From contig NZ_CDMW01000001.1 of assembly GCF_001078705.1 (NCBI RefSeq), positions 439,106 to 503,105 of the forward strand: a DNA stretch of 64,000 nt, given 5' to 3'. A program made the position numbers and the translations under genes. The number at the start of each line of letters is the position of its first letter. Position 1 is the stretch's first letter. The notes beneath the pieces were generated by a model. That model was given only the letters and a program-made list of their open reading frames with translations, did not search any database and had not been told where the DNA came from. Shown in pieces: positions 54,961 through 64,000 of this stretch. The stretch is from Streptococcus sanguinis (GTDB lineage Bacteria > Bacillota > Bacilli > Lactobacillales > Streptococcaceae).

Positions 54961-55990
54961 GAAGTTTATATTGCCGACGGTCATTGGCGTCACGATTGCC
55001 TTTTTTATAGCAGCATTTTGGGTTCGTCTGCCTTATTATATAGAAGTTCCTGGTGGTGCCGAGGATGTTCGGCAGGTCTTGCTGGTTGATAATAAGGCTG
55101 ACAAGGAAGCGGGTTCCTACAACTTTGTGACGGTCGGAGTAGAGCAGGCAACCTTTGCTCATCTGGTCTATGCTTGGCTGACCCCTTTTACAGATATTTA
55201 TTCTGCCAAGGATATGACGGGTGGCTCCACGGACGATGAGTTCAATCGGATCAACCAATTTTACATGGAAACATCGCAAAATATGGCCAAATATCAGGGG
55301 TTGACGACAGCTGGTAAAGAGATCAAAATGGACTATTTGGGGGTTTATGTCCTGCAGGTAGCTGATAACTCAACCTTCAAAGGAGTTCTCAATATTGCTG
55401 ATACGGTAACCGGTGTCAATGATAAGACATTTGAAAGCTCTGAAGAGCTGGTTAAGTATGTCAACTCGCAGAAGCTTGGGGACAAGGTCAAGGTGACTTT
55501 CCAAGAAGATGGTCAGGAGAAATCGGCAACCGGAAAGATTATCAAGTTGGAGAACGGTAAGAACGGGATTGGGATTAGTCTGATAGACCGGACGGAAGTC
55601 AGCAGTAATATTCCGATTACATTTTCAACTGAAGGTATCGGCGGTCCTAGTGCTGGGCTTATGTTCAGCTTAGCCATTTATACACAATTGGCTGATCCGA
55701 CCCTTCGTGATGGCCGTGATATTGCAGGGACCGGCAGTATCAGCCGGGAAGGTGAAGTTGGCGAAATCGGCGGAATTGATAAGAAAGTCGTTTCAGCAGC
55801 CCAAAGTGGAGCAGATGTTTTCTTTGCACCTAACAATGAACTTACAGAGGAAGAGAAGAAGCTTTCTCCGAATGGGAAAAATAACTACCAAACGGCTCTA
55901 GAGACAGCCAAGAAGATTAAAACAGATATGAAAATTGTTCCAGTTAAAACGCTGCAGGACGCCATTGACTATCTGAAAAAGAACAAGTAA
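54947..55990 (+). CDS. sepM: SepM-family PDZ-S16 membrane protease
   Basis: A 347-residue surface serine protease. One N-terminal helix (7-27) anchors it, a PDZ domain follows (about 125-210, [17 protein letters not shown]), then a Lon-type S16 domain with the Ser of [12 protein letters not shown] and the Lys of [10 protein letters not shown]. In S. mutans SepM trims the competence-stimulating peptide; here it may do the same for a peptide signal, but the target is not shown. It forms a coupled operon with rsmD and coaD. Confidence 0.9.
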   Translation: MKRIKKFILPTVIGVTIAFFIAAFWVRLPYYIEVPGGAEDVRQVLLVDNKADKEAGSYNFVTVGVEQATFAHLVYAWLTPFTDIYSAKDMTGGSTDDEFNRINQFYMETSQNMAKYQGLTTAGKEIKMDYLGVYVLQVADNSTFKGVLNIADTVTGVNDKTFESSEELVKYVNSQKLGDKVKVTFQEDGQEKSATGKIIKLENGKNGIGISLIDRTEVSSNIPITFSTEGIGGPSAGLMFSLAIYTQLADPTLRDGRDIAGTGSISREGEVGEIGGIDKKVVSAAQSGADVFFAPNNELTEEEKKLSPNGKNNYQTALETAKKIKTDMKIVPVKTLQDAIDYLKKNK

Positions 55991-55991
55991 G

Positions 55992-56016
55992 ATCTTAGCT
56001 TTTGCTAAGATTTTTC
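55992..56016 (+). terminator. Terminator after sepM
   Basis: ATCTTAGC / GCTAAGAT stem with a TTTT loop, then five Ts. Confidence 0.85.
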
Positions 56017-56171
56017 TTGTGAAACAGACAAAATCATCTGGTCTTCTCTGCTTTAAATCGTCTGACTTTTTTCAGAAAGATATTTTTGATGAAAAGTCCG
56101 CGAAATACTGGCTGATTTATGATAGAATAAATTGTTGTAGATAAACTATCCAAGATTGTTAAAGGAAGAGT

Positions 56172-56753
56172 ATGCGTAAAGATATTTCACCTGAATTGTA
56201 TAATTATAATAAATTCCCAGGACCGGAGTTTAAACAGATTGACAGCAAGATTGTTGCAGAAAAATTCGAGTTTGAATTGATTGAGAACTATAAGGAAGGC
56301 TTTGACCTAACGGCCTTTCATCAGCGTTTTTCAGAAATTCTCACCAAGTTTGACTATATTGTCGGTGACTGGGGCAATGAGCAGCTGCGCCTGCGTGGTT
56401 TTTACAAGGACGAGCGGGCTAATGAGAGCGATGAGAAGATCAGCCGCTTAGAAGACTATTTGCTAGAGTACTGCAGTTATGGCTGTGCTTATTTTGTCTT
56501 GGAAAATCCAAATCCCCAGCGCGCTTCCTTTGATAAGAAATCGCATGGCAAGAAAGAGACAGAGGGGCGGTCAAAACGTTCTCGCAACAGCCGTTCAGGC
56601 GGCAATCGCAATCGCAGGAGCGAGCGAGACCGAGACAGTCGTTCTAAAAGGGATAATAAGCGCTCCCGCAACAATTCCCAGCAAGACAGGCAGAAAAAGC
56701 AAAAAGACAGCAATCGCCATTTTGTGATTCGCCAGAATAAAGGAGAAAAATGA
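56172..56753 (+). CDS. YutD family protein with Arg/Ser-rich tail
   Basis: A 193-residue protein. The first about 110 residues are the DUF1027/YutD domain ([20 protein letters not shown], then [19 protein letters not shown]), of unknown function. Residues about 120-190 are an unusual low-complexity tail rich in Arg, Ser, Asn and Lys ([20 protein letters not shown]), suggesting RNA or ribosome binding. It overlaps rlmN by four bases. AAAGGAAG precedes the ATG. Confidence 0.86.
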   Translation: MRKDISPELYNYNKFPGPEFKQIDSKIVAEKFEFELIENYKEGFDLTAFHQRFSEILTKFDYIVGDWGNEQLRLRGFYKDERANESDEKISRLEDYLLEYCSYGCAYFVLENPNPQRASFDKKSHGKKETEGRSKRSRNSRSGGNRNRRSERDRDSRSKRDNKRSRNNSQQDRQKKQKDSNRHFVIRQNKGEK

Positions 56754-57838
56754 AACCATCTATTTATAGCTTAACGCGTCAGGAAATGATTGAATGGGCG
56801 GAAGCTCAGGGAGAAAAGAAATTCCGTGCTGCCCAGATTTGGGAGTGGCTCTATCGCAAGCGGGTCCAGTCTTTTGAAGAGATGACCAATCTATCTAAAG
56901 ACTTGATTGCTAAGCTAGACGATCAGTTTGTCGTCAATCCGCTTAAGCAGCGCATTGTTCAGGAGTCAGCTGACGGTACGGTCAAGTACCTCTTTGAGCT
57001 GCCGGATGGTATGCTGATTGAGACGGTGCTCATGCGCCAGCATTATGGACTTTCTGTCTGTGTGACCACCCAAGTAGGTTGTAATATCGGCTGTACCTTC
57101 TGTGCTTCCGGCTTGATTAAAAAGCAACGCGACCTCAATAACGGTGAGATTGTAGCTCAGATTATGCTGGTTCAGAAGTATTTTGATGAGCGTGGTCAGG
57201 ATGAGCGGGTCAGTCACATCGTGGTTATGGGAATCGGCGAGCCGTTTGACAACTATGACAATGTGCTCAAGTTTGTCCGGACGGTCAATGATGACAAAGG
57301 TTTGGCTATCGGTGCCCGCCATATCACGGTTTCGACATCAGGGCTGGCTCATAAGATTCGTGACTTTGCCAATGAAGGTGTGCAGGTCAATCTAGCTGTA
57401 TCCCTTCATGCCCCGAATAATGATCTGCGGACCAGCATCATGCGGATTAACCGGTCCTTCCCTATCGAAAAGCTTTTTGCAGCTATCGAATACTATATTG
57501 AGACGACCAACCGCCGGGTGACCTTTGAGTACATCATGCTCAATGAAGTCAATGACGGGGTAGAGCAAGCCAAGGAACTGGCTGAGCTGCTCAAGAATAT
57601 CAAGAAACTGTCTTATGTCAATCTCATTCCTTATAACCCAGTTAGCGAACACGACCAATACAGCCGCAGTCCCAAAGAGCGCGTGATGGCCTTCTACGAT
57701 ACCCTCAAGAAAAACGGAGTCAACTGCGTAGTTCGTCAGGAACATGGAACGGATATTGACGCAGCCTGCGGCCAGCTGCGTTCCAATACTATGAAGCGTG
57801 ATCGCGAGAAAGCATTGGTAGAAAATGTTCAGCCTTAA
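56750..57838 (+). CDS. rlmN: 23S rRNA (adenine(2503)-C2)-methyltransferase
   Basis: A 362-residue radical-SAM enzyme that methylates A2503 in 23S rRNA (and A37 of some tRNAs). The cluster motif is CNIGCTFC (Cys111, Cys115, Cys118), followed by [10 protein letters not shown] and the C-terminal [15 protein letters not shown] loop whose Cys (about residue 345) is the second catalytic cysteine. It overlaps the YutD gene (ATGA) and the VanZ gene (14 bases). Confidence 0.97.
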   Translation: MKPSIYSLTRQEMIEWAEAQGEKKFRAAQIWEWLYRKRVQSFEEMTNLSKDLIAKLDDQFVVNPLKQRIVQESADGTVKYLFELPDGMLIETVLMRQHYGLSVCVTTQVGCNIGCTFCASGLIKKQRDLNNGEIVAQIMLVQKYFDERGQDERVSHIVVMGIGEPFDNYDNVLKFVRTVNDDKGLAIGARHITVSTSGLAHKIRDFANEGVQVNLAVSLHAPNNDLRTSIMRINRSFPIEKLFAAIEYYIETTNRRVTFEYIMLNEVNDGVEQAKELAELLKNIKKLSYVNLIPYNPVSEHDQYSRSPKERVMAFYDTLKKNGVNCVVRQEHGTDIDAACGQLRSNTMKRDREKALVENVQP

Positions 57839-58364
57839 GAACTATCTGACTTCAGACGGTGAGCTGACTGCTAGGGGACGGAGATTGCTGATAGGAGGAA
57901 GCTGGCTCTATTTCTTGATGCTTTGCATTTTGTGCTTTATTCCTCAAGTTCCAGAGCCGGGAATGGAGACGCCGGGAATCCAGTATTTTGGCCGAATAGT
58001 GGTTTTGTTAATCCCTTTTAATTCCTTTGTTAACATTGGCGAGATTACTTCTTGGATTCAGCTAGTCAAGGTCTTTATCCAAAATTTAGCCAATATCTTT
58101 CTGCTGTCGCCTTTAATCTTTCAATTGCTTTGCCTCTTTCCAACATTGCGGAAGACCAAGAAGATTGTATGGCTGAGCTTTGGGATGAGTCTGTCTATTG
58201 AAGCGACTCAGATTCTGCTGGACCTTCTTATCAACGCCAATCGGGTTTTTGAGATTGATGATCTCTGGACCAATACTTTGGGTGGTTATCTGGCTTGGCG
58301 GGCATTTCAGCTTGGTCAAAAAATCTGGAAAAATCGTCAAGACGACGCTTTCAAAAGAGATTAG
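57825..58364 (+). CDS. VanZ-like family membrane protein
   Basis: A 179-residue protein with four to five helices, and the VanZ family motif [20 protein letters not shown] and [33 protein letters not shown] (here from about residues 125-155). VanZ proteins are linked to glycopeptide/lipopeptide tolerance, with the mechanism unknown. It overlaps rlmN, so the three genes form a single unit. Confidence 0.9.
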   Translation: MFSLKNYLTSDGELTARGRRLLIGGSWLYFLMLCILCFIPQVPEPGMETPGIQYFGRIVVLLIPFNSFVNIGEITSWIQLVKVFIQNLANIFLLSPLIFQLLCLFPTLRKTKKIVWLSFGMSLSIEATQILLDLLINANRVFEIDDLWTNTLGGYLAWRAFQLGQKIWKNRQDDAFKRD

Positions 58365-58407
58365 CGAGAGAAAGGTTCGGATTTAGGAGAAAAAATTAAA
58401 TTTTTTC

Positions 58408-58436
58408 TTGACAAGAAAAAGGGAAAGGCCTATAAT
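58408..58436 (+). promoter_or_regulatory. Consensus promoter of the trp block
   Basis: TTGACA, exactly 17 bases, TATAAT: the best promoter match in the window. It lies directly before the first Trp T-box. Confidence 0.9.
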
Positions 58437-58442
58437 AAAATA

Positions 58443-58700
58443 AATCATCAGAAAAGTAATAATTTTTTCTACTTTCAGGGAGCCTGTGGTTGGTGGAAAC
58501 AGGCAGTAGAAGATTATGAAGTGGGCTGATGGAAAAAATGAATTTGAAGCAATAAAAATTCGGTGAGCACACCTTACAGTGCAGCTTGTTGTTAGACAAG
58601 ACAGAGATATGGAGGCAGTCTATACTTTGCTCCATAATTGAGGTGGTACCGCGATTTTACGCCCTCACACAGAGTTTTTTCTGTGTGTGGGCTTTTGTTT
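58443..58700 (+). promoter_or_regulatory. Tryptophan T-box leader 1
   Basis: A tRNA-sensing leader. Stem I contains a GGGAGCCTGTGGTTGGTGG apical region, and the likely specifier TGG (Trp) is at 58522-58524. The T-box bulge is AATTGAGGTGGTACCGCG (58636-58653). The terminator is GCCCTCACACAGA (58661-58673) with its partner at 58680-58692, then a T-rich tail. Uncharged tRNA-Trp would stabilise the antiterminator and allow transcription of trpB. Confidence 0.9.
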
Positions 58701-58731
58701 TGTTTGAAAATAAAGAAAAGAGGCAATTAAG

Positions 58732-59913
58732 ATGACAGAAACTAAAGGATATTTTGGACAATTCGGTGGCTCCTTTGTACCGGAGCCTATCCAGGCCTTG
58801 CTAGATGAATTGGAAGCGACTTTTGAGAAGTATAAGGATGACCCAGAATTTTTAAATGAATACCGGCATTATTTGGCGGATTATTCAGGCCGGGAAACTC
58901 CGCTCTACTTTGCAGAAAGTCTGACCCAGCACCTGGGCGGAGCTAAGATTTATCTGAAGCGGGAAGATCTCAATCATCTGGGCTCTCATAAGCTCAATAA
59001 TGTTTTGGGGCAGATTCTTCTAGCTAAGCGCATGGGCAAGACCCGGGTCATTGCTGAAACTGGAGCTGGCCAGCATGGTGTGGCAACTGCGGCAGCAGCA
59101 GCTAAGTTTGGTATGAAGTGCGATGTTTACATGGGTGCAGAGGATGTAGAGCGCCAGCGCCTAAATGTTTTCCGTATGGAAATGATGGGAGCGACTGTTC
59201 ACGCTGTGGAAACAGGAACCAAAACCCTCAAGGATGCTGTGGATGCAGCCTTTGGAGCTTGGATGAGTGATTTGGAAGCCTTCTATGTTTTGGGTTCCGC
59301 TGTCGGTCCTCACCCTTATCCGACGATTGTCCATGAGTTCCAAAAGGTGATCAGTGAAGAATCTCGTCGGCAGATTTTGGATAAGGAAGGCCGCTTGCCA
59401 GACTATGTCATTGCCTGTGTAGGTGGCGGCTCCAATGCTATCGGCGCCTTCTCTCAGTATGTGGCAGATAAAGAAGTTAAGCTGGTTGGTGTTGAAGCGG
59501 CTGGGCGGGGCCTTGATACAGACCAGCATGCGGCGACCATGACCAAGGGAAGTGTCGGAGTAGTGGATGGTATGAAGACTTACGCTGTCTTTGCTGAAGA
59601 TGGTCAGGTCGCACCAGTTTACTCCATTTCGGCAGGCTTGGACTATCCTGGAGTTGGTCCTGAACATGCTTTCTTTAAAGATTCTGGTCGAGTAGAATAC
59701 GTGGCAGCGACAGATGATGAAGCTGTGGATGCCTTGCTCCTCTTGACGCAAAAGGAAGGAATTTTGCCAGCAATTGAAAGCTCTCATGCTATTGCTGAAG
59801 CTATCAAGCGAGCTCCGCAATTGTCATCTGACCAAATCATCGTTATCAACGTATCTGGTCGTGGAGACAAGGATGTGGCAGCCATTGCCGACTATCTAGA
59901 AAAACGAAAATAA
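58732..59913 (+). CDS. trpB: Tryptophan synthase beta chain
   Basis: A 393-residue PLP enzyme that joins indole and serine. The cofactor Lys87 lies in [25 protein letters not shown] and the GGGSNAIG phosphate loop are intact. It is full length. It lies first in the block, ahead of trpE, and not in its usual place next to trpA; a second trpB downstream cannot be excluded because the window ends in trpC. GAGG precedes the ATG. T-boxes flank it on both sides. Confidence 0.96.
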   Translation: MTETKGYFGQFGGSFVPEPIQALLDELEATFEKYKDDPEFLNEYRHYLADYSGRETPLYFAESLTQHLGGAKIYLKREDLNHLGSHKLNNVLGQILLAKRMGKTRVIAETGAGQHGVATAAAAAKFGMKCDVYMGAEDVERQRLNVFRMEMMGATVHAVETGTKTLKDAVDAAFGAWMSDLEAFYVLGSAVGPHPYPTIVHEFQKVISEESRRQILDKEGRLPDYVIACVGGGSNAIGAFSQYVADKEVKLVGVEAAGRGLDTDQHAATMTKGSVGVVDGMKTYAVFAEDGQVAPVYSISAGLDYPGVGPEHAFFKDSGRVEYVAATDDEAVDALLLLTQKEGILPAIESSHAIAEAIKRAPQLSSDQIIVINVSGRGDKDVAAIADYLEKRK

Positions 59914-59934
59914 AATCCCAGCAGAAGAGTAGTA

Positions 59935-60200
59935 ACATCGCTCCTTTCAGAGAGTCTGTGGTTGCTGTAAACAGGCAGGAGAAGTTATGAAATGGGCTGC
60001 TGGAGTCAACATTTTGTCCTTTAGTTGATCTTTTATCATTTTGTTAGCATACTTTGCCATGACTCGGTGTGCTGCCTTCTACTAAAAGGAATCTAAATGA
60101 CTGTAAATAGGTAAATGAGATGTGGAGCCTGAAAACTCCATAACTGAGGTGGCACCGCGATGATACGCCCTCACAGGATGAACTGTGCGGGCGTTTTTCT
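59935..60200 (+). promoter_or_regulatory. Tryptophan T-box leader 2
   Basis: A second complete T-box between trpB and trpE. Stem I region AGTCTGTGGTTGCTG, likely specifier TGG at 59993-59995, T-box bulge AACTGAGGTGGCACCGCG (60142-60159), terminator CGCCCTCACAG / CTGTGCGGGCG with TTTTT (60166-60198). No clear promoter precedes it, so it probably acts as a second checkpoint on readthrough from trpB. Confidence 0.9.
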
Positions 60201-60316
60201 GTAGTTCTGGAGCAAGTTATGACAGTGAACAGGTGCTATCTGTTCTTGTGAAATGCGGTCATGGCTAGCAAATTACTCCTCCTTAAACGCTTCTGATTAA
60301 TATAGAAAGAAACATT

Positions 60317-61675
60317 ATGCAAAAGATTTTACCAGCTGATATTTTATCGCCGATTCTGGCTTATATGCGGATTCAGGGCGACCACAAGGTGATTTTGGAA
60401 AGTATTCCGAGAGATAGCGAGACAGCTCGCTTTTCTATCCTTGCCTATAATCCAGTTTTTGAAGTTCGCTATGAAAATGGCCAGTTAACAAAGAACGGGC
60501 AAGTAATCGAGGCAGATCCAATGGACTATCTGCATGAGTTAGCAGTAAAGAAAGATCATCATTCAGACCTGCCTTTTGGTGGTGGAGCCATCGGATTTGT
60601 CGGCTATGATATGATTTCCCTCTATGAGAAGATTGGCCAGATTCCAGCTGATGTGATTGGGACGCCAGATATGCACTTTTTCGTCTATGAGAGTTACATG
60701 GTTTTTGACCATAAAAAAGATAAGGTCTATATCCTTGAGGAGGCGCTCTACAGTAATAGAAGCGAAGCTGATATGGCTCATAGTCTGGAGCGTATCATGG
60801 CTGAGCTGGCGCAGCCTGCGGCAGATGAATTTTCACCACTGGAACTGTCCAGTTTGAACTTCCAGAGCCATATCGAGCAGGCATCTTTTGAAAAAATGGT
60901 GGAAGAAGCGCGTAGCTTGATTCGGCAGGGAGACATGTTCCAATGTGTTCTCAGTCAACGCTTTTCAGCAGAATATTCTGGTAAACCACTAGATTACTAT
61001 CGCAATCTGCGTGTGACCAATCCTTCCAACTATCTCTATTTTTATGATTTCGGGGATTATCAGATTATCGGAGCCAGCCCGGAAAGTCTGGTGTCTGTCA
61101 AGCAAGGTCAGGTTACGACCAATCCTATTGCTGGGACCAGACCGCGTGGGAAGGATGAGAGAGAGGATAAAGCCTTGGCGAAGGAGCTGTTGGCTGACGA
61201 GAAGGAAGTGGCGGAACACCGTATGTTAGTTGATTTGGGGCGTAATGATATCGGTAAAATTGCCCAGAATAAGAGCGTGGAGATCACGAAGTACATGGAG
61301 GTAGAGTATTTCCGCTATGTCATGCATCTGACCAGTGTAGTCCGTGGTCAGCTTTTGCCTCAACTGACAGCCATGGATGCGCTCAAGTCCACCCTGCCGG
61401 CTGGTACTGTCTCTGGAGCACCTAAGATTCGAGCTATGAAGCGAATTTATGAGCTGGAGCAGGAAAAACGTGGCATTTATGCGGGGGCTATCGGCTATCT
61501 GTCTGCGACTGGAGATATGGATGTTGCCATTGCTATCCGGACCATGATTTTGAAAAATGGCAGAGCTTATGTTCAAGCTGGAGCGGGTATTGTTTATGAC
61601 TCGATCCCTACTAATGAATACCAAGAAACCATCAACAAAGCCAAATCAATGACCAAGATAGGAGAGATGCAATGA
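60317..61675 (+). CDS. trpE: Anthranilate synthase component I
   Basis: A 452-residue chorismate-binding enzyme, first step of tryptophan synthesis. The N-terminal domain with the Trp feedback element (LLES-type; here VILESIPRDSETARFSI, about 24-40) is followed by the catalytic domain (FQCVLSQRFS, ASPESLV, TNPIAGTRPRGKDERED, VDLGRNDIGKIA, LPAGTVSGAPKIRAM). The start lacks a strong ribosome binding site (GAAAG). It overlaps trpG by four bases. Confidence 0.96.
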   Translation: MQKILPADILSPILAYMRIQGDHKVILESIPRDSETARFSILAYNPVFEVRYENGQLTKNGQVIEADPMDYLHELAVKKDHHSDLPFGGGAIGFVGYDMISLYEKIGQIPADVIGTPDMHFFVYESYMVFDHKKDKVYILEEALYSNRSEADMAHSLERIMAELAQPAADEFSPLELSSLNFQSHIEQASFEKMVEEARSLIRQGDMFQCVLSQRFSAEYSGKPLDYYRNLRVTNPSNYLYFYDFGDYQIIGASPESLVSVKQGQVTTNPIAGTRPRGKDEREDKALAKELLADEKEVAEHRMLVDLGRNDIGKIAQNKSVEITKYMEVEYFRYVMHLTSVVRGQLLPQLTAMDALKSTLPAGTVSGAPKIRAMKRIYELEQEKRGIYAGAIGYLSATGDMDVAIAIRTMILKNGRAYVQAGAGIVYDSIPTNEYQETINKAKSMTKIGEMQ

Positions 61676-62235
61676 TTTTATTGATTGATAATTATGATTC
61701 TTTTACTTACAATCTAGCCCAGTATATTGGAAATTTCGCAGAAGTTAAGGTCTTGCGAAATGATGATGCAGGTCTTTATCAAGCGGCAGAAGAAGCTGAT
61801 GCTTTGGTTCTGTCTCCGGGTCCAGGCTGGCCAGCAGATGCAGGACGGATGGAAGAACTTATCCGTGATTTTGCTGGTAAAAAGCCGATTTTAGGGATTT
61901 GCTTGGGGCATCAAGCCATTGCAGAAGTATTTGGAGGAAAGCTAGGATTGGCTCCCAAAGTCATGCACGGCAAGCAAAGTATTCTGCGCTTTGAGGGAAA
62001 CTCTCCTATTTATCAAGGGATAGAGGATGGGCAGCCGGTCATGCGATATCATTCGATTTTGATTGAGGAGATGCCAGAGGACTTTGAAGTGACAGCTCGA
62101 GCGGTTGATGACAACTCAATCATGGCTATCCAGCACAAGAGCCTGCCTATCTATGGTTTTCAGTATCATCCAGAAAGTATTGGCACGCCGGACGGCTTGT
62201 CGTCTATCAAGAACTTCATCGACTTAGTAAAGTAA
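61672..62235 (+). CDS. trpG: Anthranilate synthase component II (glutamine amidotransferase)
   Basis: A 187-residue class I amidotransferase that supplies ammonia to TrpE. Catalytic Cys in [17 protein letters not shown] (about residue 79), His and Glu in [12 protein letters not shown] (about 165-175). It may also serve folate synthesis, as in Bacillus. GGAG before the ATG lies within trpE. Confidence 0.96.
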   Translation: MILLIDNYDSFTYNLAQYIGNFAEVKVLRNDDAGLYQAAEEADALVLSPGPGWPADAGRMEELIRDFAGKKPILGICLGHQAIAEVFGGKLGLAPKVMHGKQSILRFEGNSPIYQGIEDGQPVMRYHSILIEEMPEDFEVTARAVDDNSIMAIQHKSLPIYGFQYHPESIGTPDGLSSIKNFIDLVK

Positions 62236-62245
62236 AGGAGGATGT

Positions 62246-63250
62246 ATGAAAGAGATTATTGCAAAACTAGCTGATTTTAAGGATTTAAGCAGCGCTGAGA
62301 TGACAGATGTGATTGAGCGAATTGTCACCGGACGGGTGACAGAGTCTCAAATTGTAGCGTTCTTGCTGGGGCTCAAGATGAAGGGGGAGACGATTGAGGA
62401 ACGAACGGCTTTGGCTCAGGTTATGCGAGGCCATGCTAAGCAGATTCCGACCACTATTCGCACTGCCATGGACAATTGCGGTACGGGCGGGGACAAGTCT
62501 TTTAGCTTCAATGTTTCGACTACCGCAGCTTTTGTACTAGCAGGTGGCGGGATTAAGATGGCCAAGCACGGCAATCGCTCCATTTCTTCTAAGTCAGGCT
62601 CAGCTGATGTGTTAGAAGCTCTGGGAATTAATCTGGACTTAGACGCTGCTAGCTTGGGCAAGGTTTTTGAGCAGACAGGTATCGTCTTTCTCTTCGCAAA
62701 GAATATGCACCCAGCCATGAAATACATCATGCCAGCTCGTCTTAGCCTCGGCATTCCTACTATTATGAATCTAACTGGTCCTCTCATCCATCCCATGACT
62801 CTGGAAACTCAGCTTTTGGGGACCAGCCGACCGGATATGTTAGAGAGTACGGCAGAAGTCTTGAAAAATATGGGACGCAAGCGTGCAGTAGTCGTGTCGG
62901 GTCCAGATGGTCTAGATGAGGCCGGTCTTCATGGCCGTACCCAGTATGCTCTGCTGGAAAATGGGCAAATCAGCCTGCACAGCTTTCTGCCGTCAGATGT
63001 TGATATGGAAGAAATACCTCTTGAAGCGATCCGTGGGGGTAATGCCAAGGAAAATGCAGAAATTCTGCTATCTGTCCTGCAAAATCAAGCCGGCCCCTAT
63101 CTAGAAACGACAGTTTTGAATGCGGGATTGGGCTTCTATGCTAATGGGAAATCAGACAGCATAGAAGAAGGAATAGCTTTGGCCCGCCAAGTGATCGCTA
63201 GTGGCGCAGCTTATGAAAAACTCAAGCAACTACAGGAGTATCAGAAATGA
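62246..63250 (+). CDS. trpD: Anthranilate phosphoribosyltransferase
   Basis: A 334-residue enzyme that attaches the ribose phosphate to anthranilate. PRPP loop [20 protein letters not shown] (about 74-93), [21 protein letters not shown], and the metal-site residues [12 protein letters not shown]. Complete. AAAGGAGG precedes the ATG. Its stop overlaps the trpC start (ATGA). Confidence 0.96.
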   Translation: MKEIIAKLADFKDLSSAEMTDVIERIVTGRVTESQIVAFLLGLKMKGETIEERTALAQVMRGHAKQIPTTIRTAMDNCGTGGDKSFSFNVSTTAAFVLAGGGIKMAKHGNRSISSKSGSADVLEALGINLDLDAASLGKVFEQTGIVFLFAKNMHPAMKYIMPARLSLGIPTIMNLTGPLIHPMTLETQLLGTSRPDMLESTAEVLKNMGRKRAVVVSGPDGLDEAGLHGRTQYALLENGQISLHSFLPSDVDMEEIPLEAIRGGNAKENAEILLSVLQNQAGPYLETTVLNAGLGFYANGKSDSIEEGIALARQVIASGAAYEKLKQLQEYQK

Positions 63251-64000
63251 GCAAAGAATTTCTCCCGACCATTCTAAATCAAAAAGAGCAGGAAGTGGTG
63301 GCTATGTCCTATGAAGAGCTGCAACCTCTGCGCTCGACCTATTCCCTCTATAACTATCTCAAAAGCCATCCTCAAGAGCTGCAGCTGATTGCTGAGGTTA
63401 AAAAAGCCAGCCCCAGTCTGGGAGATATTAATCTCGGTGTGGATATTGTGGAGCAGGCTCGCACCTATGAACGATGCGGTGCAGCTATGATTTCGGTCCT
63501 GACAGATGAAATTTTCTTTAAAGGACATCTGGATTACCTGAGAGAGATTTCCAGTCAAGTGACCATTCCAACCCTCAATAAAGACTTTATCATTGATGAA
63601 AAACAGATTGTTCGCGCCCGCAATGCCGGAGCGACAGTTATTCTTCTGATTGTAGCTGCCTTGCCTGAAAAGCGGCTGCAAGAACTTTATGATTTTGCGA
63701 CGGGTCTAGGCTTGGAAGTTCTGGTCGAAACCCATAATCTGGCGGAGCTGGAAATTGCCCATAGAATAGGAGCTAGGATTATCGGTGTTAATAACCGCAA
63801 TCTAGTCACTTTTGAGACAGATATCAATACAAGTCTCCAGCTGTCTGCCCATTTCAAAGATGGCAGGGTTTACGTATCTGAGTCCGCTATTTTCAGCAAG
63901 AAAGATTCTGAGCTAGTAGCTCCTTATTTCCATGCGGTTTTAGTCGGAACAGCCCTGATGCAGGCTGAAGATGTGGCAAAAAAAATCAAGGAGCTAAAAA
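63247..64000 (+). CDS. trpC: Indole-3-glycerol phosphate synthase, incomplete at window end
   Basis: The frame starts at ATG 63247, overlapping the trpD stop, and is still open at 64000, about 251 codons; only a few residues of the usual 255 are missing. Catalytic residues are seen in [10 protein letters not shown] (Lys), TLNKDFIID (Lys), and [10 protein letters not shown] (Glu); [13 protein letters not shown] and [11 protein letters not shown] complete the TIM barrel. trpF, and possibly trpBA, should follow beyond the edge. Confidence 0.95.
   Translation, partial: MSKEFLPTILNQKEQEVVAMSYEELQPLRSTYSLYNYLKSHPQELQLIAEVKKASPSLGDINLGVDIVEQARTYERCGAAMISVLTDEIFFKGHLDYLREISSQVTIPTLNKDFIIDEKQIVRARNAGATVILLIVAALPEKRLQELYDFATGLGLEVLVETHNLAELEIAHRIGARIIGVNNRNLVTFETDINTSLQLSAHFKDGRVYVSESAIFSKKDSELVAPYFHAVLVGTALMQAEDVAKKIKELK

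Overview
The window is a stretch of a low-GC Gram-positive chromosome. Gene content and protein sequences point to an oral Streptococcus of the sanguinis/gordonii group, most likely Streptococcus sanguinis. The evidence is a streptococcal YqeH-type GTPase/late-ribosome-maturation operon, an Rgg regulator directly upstream of a GH70 glucosyltransferase with a KxYKxGKxW-type signal peptide and YG repeats, an HdiR-UmuC SOS cassette, SepM, and Trp T-boxes ahead of trp genes. The species name is recognition from memory, not a database result. No tRNA, rRNA or CRISPR array was seen.

Layout. 1-1.7 kb: end of gatA and complete gatB (Gln-tRNA amidotransferase). 1.7-6.1 kb: single-gene units (lipoprotein, small membrane protein, butanediol dehydrogenase, a broken EamA transporter, a VTT-domain membrane protein, an unrecognised membrane protein). 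6.3-11.9 kb: the yqeG-yqeH-yhbY-nadD-yqeK-rsfS-methyltransferase-tmcAL operon. 12-16 kb: two lipoproteins, a frameshifted membrane gene and a YebC-family gene. 16-21.7 kb: M20 peptidases, an amino-acid binding lipoprotein, and a block of two ECF-type S components around a SAM hydrolase. 22-29 kb: a catabolite-controlled leader with a 41-codon membrane ORF and transaldolase, trhO, an AraC regulator with VOC and TfoX-like genes, DUF4299, SemiSWEET and a nucleoside phosphorylase. 29-32 kb: ECF energising module (fused ATPases plus T component) and an Imm-5-like gene. 32-38 kb, minus strand: rsmG and a TetR-MFS-FtsX permease-ATPase unit with a self-operator. 38-41 kb: lemA, htpX and an unknown membrane protein. 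41.7-49.6 kb: rgg-glucosyltransferase facing a second rgg-MFS pair. 49.7-53.9 kb: yceD, an IS3-type remnant, and the HdiR/UmuC/YolD/DUF5960 SOS cassette. 53.9-58.4 kb: rsmD-coaD-sepM and yutD-rlmN-vanZ. 58.4-64 kb: T-box, trpB, second T-box, trpEGDC (trpC cut by the window edge).

Working together: the yqe operon couples 30S assembly, 50S silencing, tRNA acetylation, NAD synthesis and Ap4A turnover. The trp block is controlled twice by uncharged tRNA-Trp. The ECF pieces at 19.7-21.7 kb and 29.3-31.8 kb probably form one split uptake system. The Rgg pair brackets the glucan-synthesis locus from both sides.
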